Shown one piece after another: positions 9,674 through 17,778 of a stretch of DNA of 32,952 nt; the stretch's first letter is position 1, and each line of letters opens with the position of its first letter. The position numbers and the translations under genes were made by a program. The notes under the pieces are model-generated. The model made no database searches, was not told the DNA's origin, and saw only the letters and a program-made list of their open reading frames with translations. Source of the DNA: Candidatus Kerfeldbacteria bacterium (lineage in GTDB: Bacteria; Patescibacteriota; Patescibacteriia; SBBC01; CAIJZX01); the NCBI GenBank assembly GCA_903825245.1, contig CAIJZX010000027.1:1-32952 (forward strand). Reading direction: 5' to 3'.

Positions 9674-10669
9674 ATGGAACAGCAGACGCAGATTCAAGAA
9701 AAAACCCGAACGCACATCTCGCAAGCGGTCGGTATTGCGCTGATTACCGCCGCTGGTGCGTTTGGTGCGGCGGCATTTTTACTATTTGGTGCGGTAAAAC
9801 AACCGGTCAGCACAACCCAAGTAACGACTGCAAAAGAGTCGGCCATCGCAATAGCGCCGGATCTGAGTAAAGATGCCCTACCAACAAAAGAAATGTTGGT
9901 CACCGGTGCGATGCCGGCGACGGTAACGAGCAGCACTGTGTCAGTTGTCATCACTTCGCCGAAAGAAGGCGCAGCAGTGAACGGTGATGCGTCGTTGAGC
10001 GTTAGTCTGAACGATCCAAATCATGAAACCACCGCCGTTCGCGTTTTACTCTATGGTGACCTGTTACCGGCCTATATGCAAGGCGTCTCGATGGGCATTA
10101 AAACAACGGCCCCGTACACATTCAGCTCGAACTTAGGTATGTACAAGAGCGGTGAGTATCGCTATGTGGCTCAAGCTGTTAAGCCAAACACCGACCCGAA
10201 CCGAACGGATGATTGGACTGTAGTAGCTTCGACCGATACCATGGTGACGTGGGTGCGTAGCTGTTACTGGCTTGCCTATCAGGGCATGACACTCACCGCG
10301 CCAACGTCTTCGGTTACAGCCGGTACGACATTCACGGTAACCGGAACTCTAACGAACCCAAACCGAGGTAGTTGTCCGCACATCTACGACCTTTCGACAA
10401 CGAACCCCATCGGTTTAACCTCATGGTTGCCAAGCGGTTGGATCGCTACGGTCACGCCATCACAAATGACTATGGGCATTAACGAGACGAAGACGTACTC
10501 CATGACCGTTACGGTTCCAGCAAACACACCTGCCGGCAAATACGGCATCGGCGTTTCGTCCACACTGGAATCCACCGGATTTATCGCGTCACCACAGGCA
10601 ACCGTCACGGTTGTTGCACCAGGCGGCGGTGGCGGCAAACGAGAAATTCCTGTTGGGGGGACACAATAA
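9674..10669 (+). CDS. Hypothetical single-TM surface protein with Ig-like domains
   Basis: N-terminal TM, VVITSPKEGAAVNGDASLSVSLNDPNHETTAVRVLLYGD (Ig-like), LTAPTSSVTAGTTFTVTGTLTNPNRGSCPH; followed at once by a terminator. Confidence 0.7.
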   Translation: MEQQTQIQEKTRTHISQAVGIALITAAGAFGAAAFLLFGAVKQPVSTTQVTTAKESAIAIAPDLSKDALPTKEMLVTGAMPATVTSSTVSVVITSPKEGAAVNGDASLSVSLNDPNHETTAVRVLLYGDLLPAYMQGVSMGIKTTAPYTFSSNLGMYKSGEYRYVAQAVKPNTDPNRTDDWTVVASTDTMVTWVRSCYWLAYQGMTLTAPTSSVTAGTTFTVTGTLTNPNRGSCPHIYDLSTTNPIGLTSWLPSGWIATVTPSQMTMGINETKTYSMTVTVPANTPAGKYGIGVSSTLESTGFIASPQATVTVVAPGGGGGKREIPVGGTQ

Positions 10670-10677
10670 GTAAGAAT

Positions 10678-10714
10678 GTAATAAACTACCGCCCAAAGAG
10701 CGGTAGTTTATTAC
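10678..10714 (+). terminator. Perfect 15-bp inverted repeat, likely terminator
   Basis: gtaataaactaccgc-ccaaaga-gcggtagtttattac directly after the stop codon at 10669. Confidence 0.75.
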
Positions 10715-10997
10715 ACCCACGTTTCCCGATACGGGAAAAAATAAAGCTACGTTTTCGGTTGTCCAAATTTCTTAACTTTTGTTACTTAGTATTGTTGTGT
10801 GATTCACACACACTACAACGCCGGCGATTTGCGGAATATATTGGATCCATCGCTCGTGGTGGGTAGGGGTGTTCAGAGGCCAACAAAGCAGAACATATAT
10901 TGCAAGTTTTTATCGTAGGTATATACTCTTTCTGTCCCTGGAAATGACATAGGGACGCTTTGCAAGGGGCGCGAGCGCCCCGTCAATCGGAGGGTGT

Positions 10998-11105
10998 ATG
11001 CACCGGAACAAGGGTAGTTCTTTCGAAGCTATCGTGACGATCGCGGCTTCCCATCGCCTGGGCGACAGCGAAGGGATCACGAACAAGGACTACGACGTCA
11101 TCTAA
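10998..11105 (+). CDS. Putative 35-aa small protein (MHRNKGSSFEAIVTIAASHRLGDSEGITNKDYDVI)
   Basis: SD cggaggg upstream of ATG; TTGCAA-N16-TATACT promoter at 10900-10927; terminator at 11147-11176. Confidence 0.45.
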   Translation: MHRNKGSSFEAIVTIAASHRLGDSEGITNKDYDVI

Positions 11106-11146
11106 GGGCAATGGACGCGGGTCTGGCCCTCCCGGCGGTTGATTCA

Positions 11147-11176
11147 TGGGGATTGCTAACGCAATTCCCATTTTTT
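11147..11176 (+). terminator. Rho-independent terminator
   Basis: tggggattgc-taac-gcaattccca followed by TTTTTT. Confidence 0.7.
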
Positions 11177-11806
11177 CTATATCCAGTTTTCCCGATGCGG
11201 AAAATAATCCGGCTGCTTTTTTGGGTACAGTTTTTTGAAGTCAATAAAACGTTTTCTCCATAACGCCACAACGGTTTTTGGCGTAATAATTTTTGTGTGT
11301 TTGATGTTCCGCAGTTTTTCTTCAATGTACCAGACATTTCTTGTTGATGTTCGCCACGATCGATTCTTGAGCGTTCGCAAATCCAGCACGCCAAATGACG
11401 TGATGTGAGCCTTCGCATCAATGTATGGAATAACATAACTTTTTGCCAGAGTATCAATAGTTTTGAATACTGGTTTTCTTCCATCAAGTCCGATGTCCCG
11501 CGACTTGCCGACCGCACCCCACTTGCCGTGTCGCTGAAAAACAAACAACGTGTGATCAAGAAGATCGGTTGATTCAAGATCGAGAATGAGCGGCGGGTAA
11601 CCGTGGTGTTCTAATATCGCGGCCGCGCTCAGACTTCCCTCGAGACAATGTGCGCGGCCGCGACGAACCACCATCGGCAAACCGTACATTGTTTGTTCTG
11701 TATTATAGTTAAGCGACGTCAGCCACCGCTGTACTTTTACCGGGGTGTTCAAATGACGAAGTAGTTGTTGGGTGAAGAAGGAATAACGAGTCCGTGCGAC
11801 AGTCAT
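11177..11806 (-). CDS. Transglutaminase-like cysteine protease superfamily protein (lasso-maturase B2-like fold)
   Basis: RGRAHCLEGSLSAAAILEHHGYPPLILDLES...DHTLFVFQRHGKWGAVGKSRD: Cys/His arrangement of transglutaminase-like domains. Start MTVARTRY at 11806 by TATACT-N6-ATG. Confidence 0.65.
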   Translation of the reverse strand: MTVARTRYSFFTQQLLRHLNTPVKVQRWLTSLNYNTEQTMYGLPMVVRRGRAHCLEGSLSAAAILEHHGYPPLILDLESTDLLDHTLFVFQRHGKWGAVGKSRDIGLDGRKPVFKTIDTLAKSYVIPYIDAKAHITSFGVLDLRTLKNRSWRTSTRNVWYIEEKLRNIKHTKIITPKTVVALWRKRFIDFKKLYPKKQPDYFPHRENWI

Positions 11807-11812
11807 GTACAA

Positions 11813-11841
11813 AGTATACCCAGCTCCACTTCGGATAGCAA
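11813..11841 (-). promoter_or_regulatory. Promoter of the transglutaminase-like gene
   Basis: TTGCTATCCGAAGTGGAGCTGGGTATACT, 6 nt before ATG. Confidence 0.75.
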
Positions 11842-11962
11842 TGTAAGTCAAATATTTAGGTCGAACCCCTTCTATCTTGATGTACATATACTCATTTATT
11901 ATCGGAAGCGTGGCTGGGCATAGCAGTTTGAAAAAAATACAGCACGAGAGTACAATAGCACC

Positions 11963-12265
11963 ATGAGCCTCATGGAAGATCATCTGCACGAACAACAAGA
12001 AGTCATGGAGGAGCACCTGGAAATAGACGCCGAAAATAATCGAAAGATTTTAGCGTTTCTCAAAACACGCGTGAAGGATGAGAAAAGCTTGGAGTTGGTT
12101 AAGAGAGCTCTACAATCCGGCGGCGACCATACATTTGATTTTGGCGACATGAAAGTGGCCCTCGGTTTTGACGGCCTCTACCACATCCTTCAAAGTGGTG
12201 AGGACGGAAAGTTTCACCAGATTGAGTTACCCGAAGTAACCGAAGATATCCAGCGGGCGGCGTAA
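11963..12265 (+). CDS. Hypothetical protein, 100 aa
   Basis: Divergent from the transglutaminase gene; TTGAAA-N17-TACAAT-N6-ATG promoter/start. Confidence 0.65.
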   Translation: MSLMEDHLHEQQEVMEEHLEIDAENNRKILAFLKTRVKDEKSLELVKRALQSGGDHTFDFGDMKVALGFDGLYHILQSGEDGKFHQIELPEVTEDIQRAA

Positions 12266-12310
12266 ACAGAAAAACGAAGCAATCGCTGTTTGCTGGCAAG
12301 AAATTTTTTG

Positions 12311-12652
12311 CTATTCGGAACTTTTGGTCGCCGGAATCTCGAGGTTATTCCATTTCGCCACTTGGGAAAAATAATCTTGGTGGTACAGCGGTTTTCCGCC
12401 CGGAACAATTTTTCCGCTCAGGATCATTCGACCATCGTGCCGCAGTCCCATATAGTGCCAGTCGTCTTCCACTTCTCCTGATGTGCGGCGGATCGTAATT
12501 CGATCATACAACTTCAATACTTGGTCACGCGGATTGACGTTTGGTACATTCGGTTCGCCAAGCTGAGCCCGCAATTCGGCGATGTTCTCTCCGGCATTAT
12601 TGGTAATTCGTTCAGCCGCTTCTGGTGGCGGTAACCCTCGTTCGTTGCCCAT
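12311..12652 (-). CDS. Hypothetical protein, 113 aa
   Basis: ORF with TATACT-N6-ATG. Confidence 0.65.
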   Translation of the reverse strand: MGNERGLPPPEAAERITNNAGENIAELRAQLGEPNVPNVNPRDQVLKLYDRITIRRTSGEVEDDWHYMGLRHDGRMILSGKIVPGGKPLYHQDYFSQVAKWNNLEIPATKSSE

Positions 12653-12658
12653 GTGATT

Positions 12659-12687
12659 AGTATACCCGAGAGTCTCCCGATAGGCAA
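12659..12687 (-). promoter_or_regulatory. Promoter of the 12311-12652 gene
   Basis: TTGCCTATCGGGAGACTCTCGGGTATACT, 6 nt before ATG. Confidence 0.65.
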
Positions 12688-12709
12688 AACAACCGCCTGA
12701 TTAGGCGGA
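12686..12709 (-). terminator. Terminator of the 12742-13191 gene
   Basis: Minus: ccgcctaatcaggcgg followed by ttgtttt. Confidence 0.6.
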
Positions 12710-12741
12710 TTGATTTAAAATTTGAAGAGTAAAATCTTACT

Positions 12742-13191
12742 CTACCAGGATCGGCGCCGCTCTTCTGGTTTTGGTTCTTGGGTCTCTGCCTTTTTCCAAT
12801 TCCTTAACTCATAATATTGCTCAACCGCGCTGGCGGGTAGCACCTCAGTTGAAGTTGGTTTTATTTCCGGCACATCGATAATGGCAATCTGGCGCTCATC
12901 AATCTCATGAAGGCTTCCTTCGGGTAAGTTGTTGGTGTCTATCGCGTACAGATAAATTTCTTTTTCGGGGTCGAACATTTCCGGGTGTTCGAACTCAATT
13001 GTTCTTGTGGTATCGTCCATATTAGTCATGCCCTCTGGTCGAGCGGCCATGGCGATGGCGAAGCCGCGGTCAGGCGTCAAATATATTGCATTGAGCAACT
13101 CGCCTTCGGGGACGTTTATGCCTTCGCCAGCAGTAGCTTGCCGGGCGCGAAGTGTTTCAAGCTTGTGCGGTGAGCCGTGATAGAGAATCAT
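12742..13191 (-). CDS. Hypothetical protein, possible ADP-ribosyltransferase-like fold
   Basis: MILYHGSPHKLETLRARQA...NAIYLTPDRGFAIAMAA: YHGSP plus Y-T/S-D..A.A pattern seen in ART-like families. Confidence 0.6.
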   Translation of the reverse strand: MILYHGSPHKLETLRARQATAGEGINVPEGELLNAIYLTPDRGFAIAMAARPEGMTNMDDTTRTIEFEHPEMFDPEKEIYLYAIDTNNLPEGSLHEIDERQIAIIDVPEIKPTSTEVLPASAVEQYYELRNWKKAETQEPKPEERRRSW

Positions 13192-13284
13192 GCCCTCAAA
13201 CTATCATGATGTGCCGGTTATGTAAATACAAAAAACCTTGGTATTTGGCGGTTGGTTTGTGTTATGAAAGTATTGAGGTCAAAC

Positions 13285-13764
13285 CTATGCGACTTTTTTA
13301 CTCTCAAGTTCGTTGACCAGCTCCATCCAAACATTTTCGAACGTCAGTTCTTTCGGAGCGTTTACTTTCTTCTGCCGGAATGTGCGGAAATTTTCAACCG
13401 CCTTGCCAGCCCTGGCTAAGAGTTTTACGTGTTGTCGATCGTTTGGATCTTGATTGCCTGGTTCAGTTGAATGTTCTTGTTCGTATCGAATGAGCTCCTG
13501 CATTTTTCTGACGGCGTCGTCCTTTTTCGAGTCAAACGTGTTATTTAATCGGTTCGCCTCACCAGCCGCCTCTTTCACTACGCCACCCCTCGCTCCTTCA
13601 GCGAAATATGCTCCGAACTCCTCACCCTCTTCCTTAAAATCATCCAGCGCGGCTTGCGCCTCCGCAAAGCGGTATCGTAAATGATTATAGTCTACTTCTT
13701 TTCCGGCCTCCCAATCTGCTATGTCTTGCGTCCAAGGTTTTTGCAGTTCTTCGAATCGACCCAT
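13285..13764 (-). CDS. Hypothetical charged/helical protein, 159 aa
   Basis: ORF MGRFEELQKPWTQDIADWEAGKEV... with plausible composition; TACACT 11 nt upstream of ATG. Confidence 0.6.
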   Translation of the reverse strand: MGRFEELQKPWTQDIADWEAGKEVDYNHLRYRFAEAQAALDDFKEEGEEFGAYFAEGARGGVVKEAAGEANRLNNTFDSKKDDAVRKMQELIRYEQEHSTEPGNQDPNDRQHVKLLARAGKAVENFRTFRQKKVNAPKELTFENVWMELVNELESKKVA

Positions 13765-13906
13765 AAAATTGAAATAGTGTATCAGTCAACTTAGGATAGC
13801 GCGATGTAATCGAGAGTGCAAATTATTGAACAAAAAAATATTTTTTCAGATAGACGTCCATGAAGGTTTTGTGATCCCCGCTACCAGCTCGTCCTGGGTC
13901 TACATA

Positions 13907-14359
13907 TTAAACACCAAGAACTTGGAGTACTACTTCGCGCTTCCGCGGACTGCATAACTCGATTAAAAAGACACGCTGCCATCGGCCGAGCGCCATTTTC
14001 CCCTCGACGATCGGAATGGTTTCCGATGTGCCGAGAAAGAAATGATTGAGGTGACTATGGCCGTTCTTGTCGCAGCGATTGTCGTCGCAGTCGAGGTTCT
14101 CGGTTCGCACGCCCATATCATTGTGACGATAGTATTCGAACGGCGGATAGATCTTTTTCACATGTTCACGAAAATCGTGTTTAATACCGGCTTCGCTTTC
14201 ATTGATTCTGATAGCCGCCGTGGTGTGCTTCGAATAGACCAAGACGGTGCCGTTTTGAATCCCGCTGCTTTTCACCGCTTTTTCCGTTTCGTCCGTAAGG
14301 TCAATAAAATCAGGAGCTCCGGTGGTAGTGAACTTGAGAATGGTTGTGCGGACGATCAT
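13907..14359 (-). CDS. YjbQ family (UPF0047) protein
   Basis: VLVYSKHTTAAIRINESEAGIKHDF...HSHLNHFFLGTSETIPIVEGKMALGRWQRVFLIEL signature. Confidence 0.92.
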   Translation of the reverse strand: MIVRTTILKFTTTGAPDFIDLTDETEKAVKSSGIQNGTVLVYSKHTTAAIRINESEAGIKHDFREHVKKIYPPFEYYRHNDMGVRTENLDCDDNRCDKNGHSHLNHFFLGTSETIPIVEGKMALGRWQRVFLIELCSPRKREVVLQVLGV

Positions 14360-14410
14360 GTGAGGTGGTGTTTAGGTAGCTGCAATAGTATACAGTAAAT
14401 AGCCGGGGAT

Positions 14411-14438
14411 GAAAAAACCGCCTGGTGGGTGGTGCTTT
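14411..14438 (-). terminator. Terminator downstream of the 14527-14847 gene (repeat element copy D)
   Basis: Minus: caccacccaccaggcggttttttc. Confidence 0.6.
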
Positions 14439-14526
14439 GAGAAGAGACACATTGTCCCTGCCTACCGGCAGGCAGACCCACCGCTACTCGTCCCTGGGTT
14501 GCCGCGGATGAACCGCGTTGTTTTCA

Positions 14527-14847
14527 TTACTCCTCAATCTTCAGGCGCCCACTAAGGCTTGGGTATTCTTCGGTATATCTCCGTAAATGTCTTCGTTTGG
14601 TGGAATCAGCATCGCCCTCAACAATTATTCCGCCCTTACCATCGTTGCGAGGATAAAATTGCCTAAAAAAATCCTTGTGCACATCAAAAATTTTACGGTC
14701 TTCATCCGTAGCTGCAAAAGTAATCATGAAATGTTTTGTGTCTAGGGTTTCAGCAACTGGCTCTTGGGCTTCAATTCCCAGTTCTCGGGGATCGATTCCT
14801 TGTTCAGGTCCAAATGGTGTCATAGAAGCACTTTTAATGAATACCAT
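14527..14847 (-). CDS. Hypothetical protein, 106 aa
   Basis: ORF followed by a terminator; start may be MTPFG at 14823. Confidence 0.55.
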   Translation of the reverse strand: MVFIKSASMTPFGPEQGIDPRELGIEAQEPVAETLDTKHFMITFAATDEDRKIFDVHKDFFRQFYPRNDGKGGIIVEGDADSTKRRHLRRYTEEYPSLSGRLKIEE

Positions 14848-14956
14848 TACGTTAGTGCTTCAAGACTCACATGTCAAGAGAGGTGGGATTGCCCACTGTA
14901 TTCCACCGATCACGACCAATTGGTTTCTGCCTGAAAGTAGACTAGTAACTCGTGAT

Positions 14957-14984
14957 AAAAAAGACTGCTCTTGCGAACAGATTT
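14957..14984 (-). terminator. Terminator downstream of the 15049 gene (repeat element copy A)
   Basis: Minus: ctgttc-gcaa-gagcag-tcttttttatc. Confidence 0.7.
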
Positions 14985-15048
14985 TGGAAGAGAAACATGA
15001 TCCCCGCCAGTTACTTGTTTCTCGCGAACGCTGTCCTTTCTATAGTAG

Positions 15049-15846
15049 TTAAAAATTACAAAGTGCTTTAAAATCTGATGTAGAAAATTGATTGCAAAAA
15101 CTGTGTGCGAAGGCAGGATCTCTTTTTACTATGTATAAGCTTGAAAAACGATTGTCTGCTGCGTTTGTTATGATTGACCAAAGGCATTCATCGTGTGCTT
15201 GGGGATCGATTATTTTTTGACAGGCCGACGTAGCTTCTGACATACAGAATTGTCGCTGTGACACATTCTCTTGATACACCGAGGCACCTACCATATTGTC
15301 AGTCAGGCAAGTATTTAATTCCAAAGCAGTTTGTTGGGACGATAAAAAAACTTTATGAACGCATGTTTTCCAATCCCCAGATATTGCCGGGGTGTTTAAT
15401 ATATTACAATCCGTTACGCCATTCGGGTATGTAGTTGCCCTATCCTTCGTCTCATTAAATTGTACTTGCTGTTGATTACGTTCTTTGGTGGAAATTTGCA
15501 GACTATGGATTGCACGATATGTAAGAACTCCAAGGATAAGCACTAAAAGAACGAAGAAGATGGTTGTAACTATTCGTAATGAGCGAAGACGTTGAATGCG
15601 TCGCCGTGGGTCAGGATCTATCGATATGGAGTGGCCAATGTTGTGCATTACCACAATCATACCAAGGCCCAAAACGATACCTATTGGCTCATAAACAAAC
15701 ACCGCCCAGGAATCTGCAAACAGTGGCGCAAGCAGAAAAACCAAAAAAATTATTGTTGCCGGGATTATCCCAATATTTGTACTTTTTTTCTGTTGTGCGT
15801 TGTTCGACTCCATATGATAACAGTTTAACATAGACGCTTTAACCAC
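15049..15846 (-). CDS. Hypothetical membrane protein (about three TM segments, Cys-containing extracytoplasmic domain)
   Basis: TM segments IGIIPATIIFLVFLLAPLFADSWAVFVY, IGIVLGLGMIVVM, IVTTIFFVLLVLILGVLTY. Start uncertain (MLNCYH or MESNN). Confidence 0.6.
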   Translation of the reverse strand: MVKASMLNCYHMESNNAQQKKSTNIGIIPATIIFLVFLLAPLFADSWAVFVYEPIGIVLGLGMIVVMHNIGHSISIDPDPRRRIQRLRSLRIVTTIFFVLLVLILGVLTYRAIHSLQISTKERNQQQVQFNETKDRATTYPNGVTDCNILNTPAISGDWKTCVHKVFLSSQQTALELNTCLTDNMVGASVYQENVSQRQFCMSEATSACQKIIDPQAHDECLWSIITNAADNRFSSLYIVKRDPAFAHSFCNQFSTSDFKALCNF

Positions 15847-15888
15847 CCTAATTCCTGCCCGAAAGTAGGCTAACGCTTTTTTGTAAAA

Positions 15889-15913
15889 ACAAAAACTGTC
15901 CTTTCGGACAGAC
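15889..15913 (-). terminator. Terminator (repeat element copy B)
   Basis: Minus: tctgtcc-gaaa-ggacag-tttttgttttt. Confidence 0.7.
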
Positions 15914-15948
15914 TTTGGAAGAGTAACATTGTCCCCGCGGCCTACACT

Positions 15949-16050
15949 GGATAATTCGGCTCCTCGCGTTGCTGCGGTGCAACGAATTATCCGTCTTCGA
16001 CCGCCGAGAGCAAAGCAGTTTGCTCTCTGACCGCTGGTGCGGTCGCGGTC
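15949..16050. ncRNA. Candidate structured RNA between repeat copies B and C
   Basis: Stems ggataattcg/cgaattatcc, agagcaaa-gcag-tttgctct, gaccgc/gcggtc; no coding ORF; followed by a terminator on the minus strand. Confidence 0.4.
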
Positions 16051-16101
16051 TCGACCCTTCGGAAAGTAGGCCGTCGCTACCTGTGCGGTAGTACAGAAAA
16101 T

Positions 16102-16130
16102 AAAAACGCCACCGTGATGGTGGTGTCTTT
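16102..16130 (-). terminator. 5S rRNA terminator (repeat element copy C)
   Basis: Minus: caccaccatcacggtggcgtttttatttt, about 20 nt after the 5S 3' end. Confidence 0.75.
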
Positions 16131-16147
16131 AGAAGAGTAACATTGTC

Positions 16148-16260
16148 CCCGCGACGGCCTACTTTCCCCCCGACATGCATCGGAGTATCATCGGCGCTAA
16201 CGGGCTTAACGACTGTGTTCGGGATGGGAACAGGTGTGACCCCGCCGCTCGAATCACGGA
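16148..16260 (-). rRNA. 5S ribosomal RNA
   Basis: Minus: ...gcggcggggtcacacctgttcccatcccgaacacagtcgttaagcccgttagcgccgatgatact...gaaagtagg; terminal helix CCGTGAT/GTCGCGG. Confidence 0.95.
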
Positions 16261-16292
16261 GACGATATGACCCTTCTCTGAAGCGAAACTGA

Positions 16293-16409
16293 CTATTTCA
16301 TGACCGCGCTGGTGGCCGGTGAGAGCCAGAAAATGATTCCCACAAATGCGGTAATCATCATCAGCATCATAACCAACCGAAGCTTCGGTGAAGCAATAAA
16401 ACGCGACAT
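16293..16409 (-). CDS. Putative 38-aa single-TM peptide in the 23S-5S spacer (MSRFIASPKLRLVMMLMMITAFVGIIFWLSPATSAVMK)
   Basis: TM-like LVMMLMMITAFVGIIFWL with a basic N-terminus, co-oriented with the rRNAs; start inferred inside the 69-aa track ORF. Confidence 0.35.
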   Translation of the reverse strand: MSRFIASPKLRLVMMLMMITAFVGIIFWLSPATSAVMK

Positions 16410-16780
16410 ACGTAATATCAAGGTAGCACAATTCGCCAGTTCGCGCAAGCCGTTTACCGGTCTTTGGCGCTGGTGGTTCTGGTCCAGTACACTCGTTCCC
16501 AAACAACATATCAGAACTCGACTGATTAGTACGGCTCGGCTACATGCATTACTGCACTTCCACCTGCCGCCTATCGACCAGGTTATCTCCCTGGAGTCTG
16601 ATAATGAAATCTCATCTTGAAGTCGGCTTCACGCTTAGATGCTTTCAGCGTTTATCCATACTAAACGTTGCTACCGGGCGATGCTCCTGGTGGAACAGCC
16701 CGTACACAAGAGGTTTATTCTTTCCGGTCCTCTCGTACTAGGAAAGAGTCTTCTCAGATTTCGACGCCCACAGTAGATAG

Positions 16781-16817
<37 letters not shown>

Positions 16818-16892
16818 ACGTACCGCTTTAATTGGCGAACAGCCAAACCCTTGGGGCCTTCTCCAGTCCCAGGATGCGATGAGCCGACATCG

Positions 16893-17205
16893 TACTTTGA
16901 TCCATATTTTCGTATGGCGTAGACTATATCTTTTTCCTGTCCTCCGTTGTAGCTCTTCGATAAACTCAGAGCATGACGTGAGTGTTAATGACAGGACTCG
17001 GCGTATTACCTTCTCATCAGTAACTTCTTGTGCAGAGAAAGTCTCTTCTTTCGAATCAGTCGTTACGGGGTTATACATATTACTATGTAAACTTCCCACG
17101 GTATTGCCCGCCTATTCTCTATACCACTGAATAGGGTAGGGGTTCACCGTTATAAGCCGATATTTCTTTGGAATGGAATCACTTCCATTGCACCCCAATG
17201 TGTTA
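16893..17205 (-). other. Putative group I intron in 23S at the E. coli U2500 position (L2500), about 313 nt, no evident ORF
   Basis: Splits GGCACCU|CGAUGUCGG; P1 GCACCU/GGGUGC with terminal U.G; possible P10 CGAU/AUUG; S-like element aaaaagatatagtct; P7 partner AACGACT. Confidence 0.8.
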
Positions 17206-17728
17206 AGGTGCCAAACCTCCTCGTCGATGTGGACTCTTGGAGGAGATCAGCCTGTTATCCCCGGAGTAACTTTTGTCCGTTGAGCTTCGACGCGCCTATG
17301 TGCGATCGTCGGATCACTAACTTCGACTTTCGTCCCTGCTCGACTTGTAGGTCTTGCAGTCAAGCCAGCATATGGGTTTGCCCTACCGGTTGGGTTTCCA
17401 TTCCAACCTAGCTGACCTTTGTAAACGCCTCCGTTACATTTTAGGAGGCAACCGCCCCAGTTAAACTACCCACCAGACACTGTCCCCTATACCGGATAAC
17501 GGTACGGGGTTAGCATTCACAATCCATGAAGGTGGTATCTCATATTGCGACTCCATCCCGGCCAGAACCGGAACTTCGAAGTCTCCCACCTATGCTCAGT
17601 ACACGGATCGTGAAGGCAATGCCAAGTTATAGTAAAGCTTCACGGGGTCTTTTCGTCTAACTGTGGGTAACGAGCATCTTTACTCGTCTTGTAATTTCGC
17701 CGAGTCCCTCGTTGAGAGAGTCGTCAAC

Positions 17729-17778
<50 letters not shown>

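Larger units (their letters stand above)
14398..16167 (-). repeat. Four dispersed copies of a terminator-bearing element (D 14398-14475, A 14927-15015, B 15854-15950, C 16061-16167)
   Basis: Shared core GGGGACAATGTTACTCTTC(C/T)AAAG on the minus strand, each followed by a different terminator hairpin; at least A-C also carry a GAAAGTAGRC-like outer arm. Confidence 0.65.

Noticed and set aside
10900-11176. Considered tmRNA, 6S or RNase P RNA
   Set aside because: No recognisable conserved core of these RNAs; the SD-ORF-terminator layout fits a small gene better.
14398-16167. Repeated element considered as integron attC sites or CRISPR
   Set aside because: No GTTRRRY/RYYYAAC core pair, no integrase, no regular repeat-spacer spacing; the units are terminator-centred.
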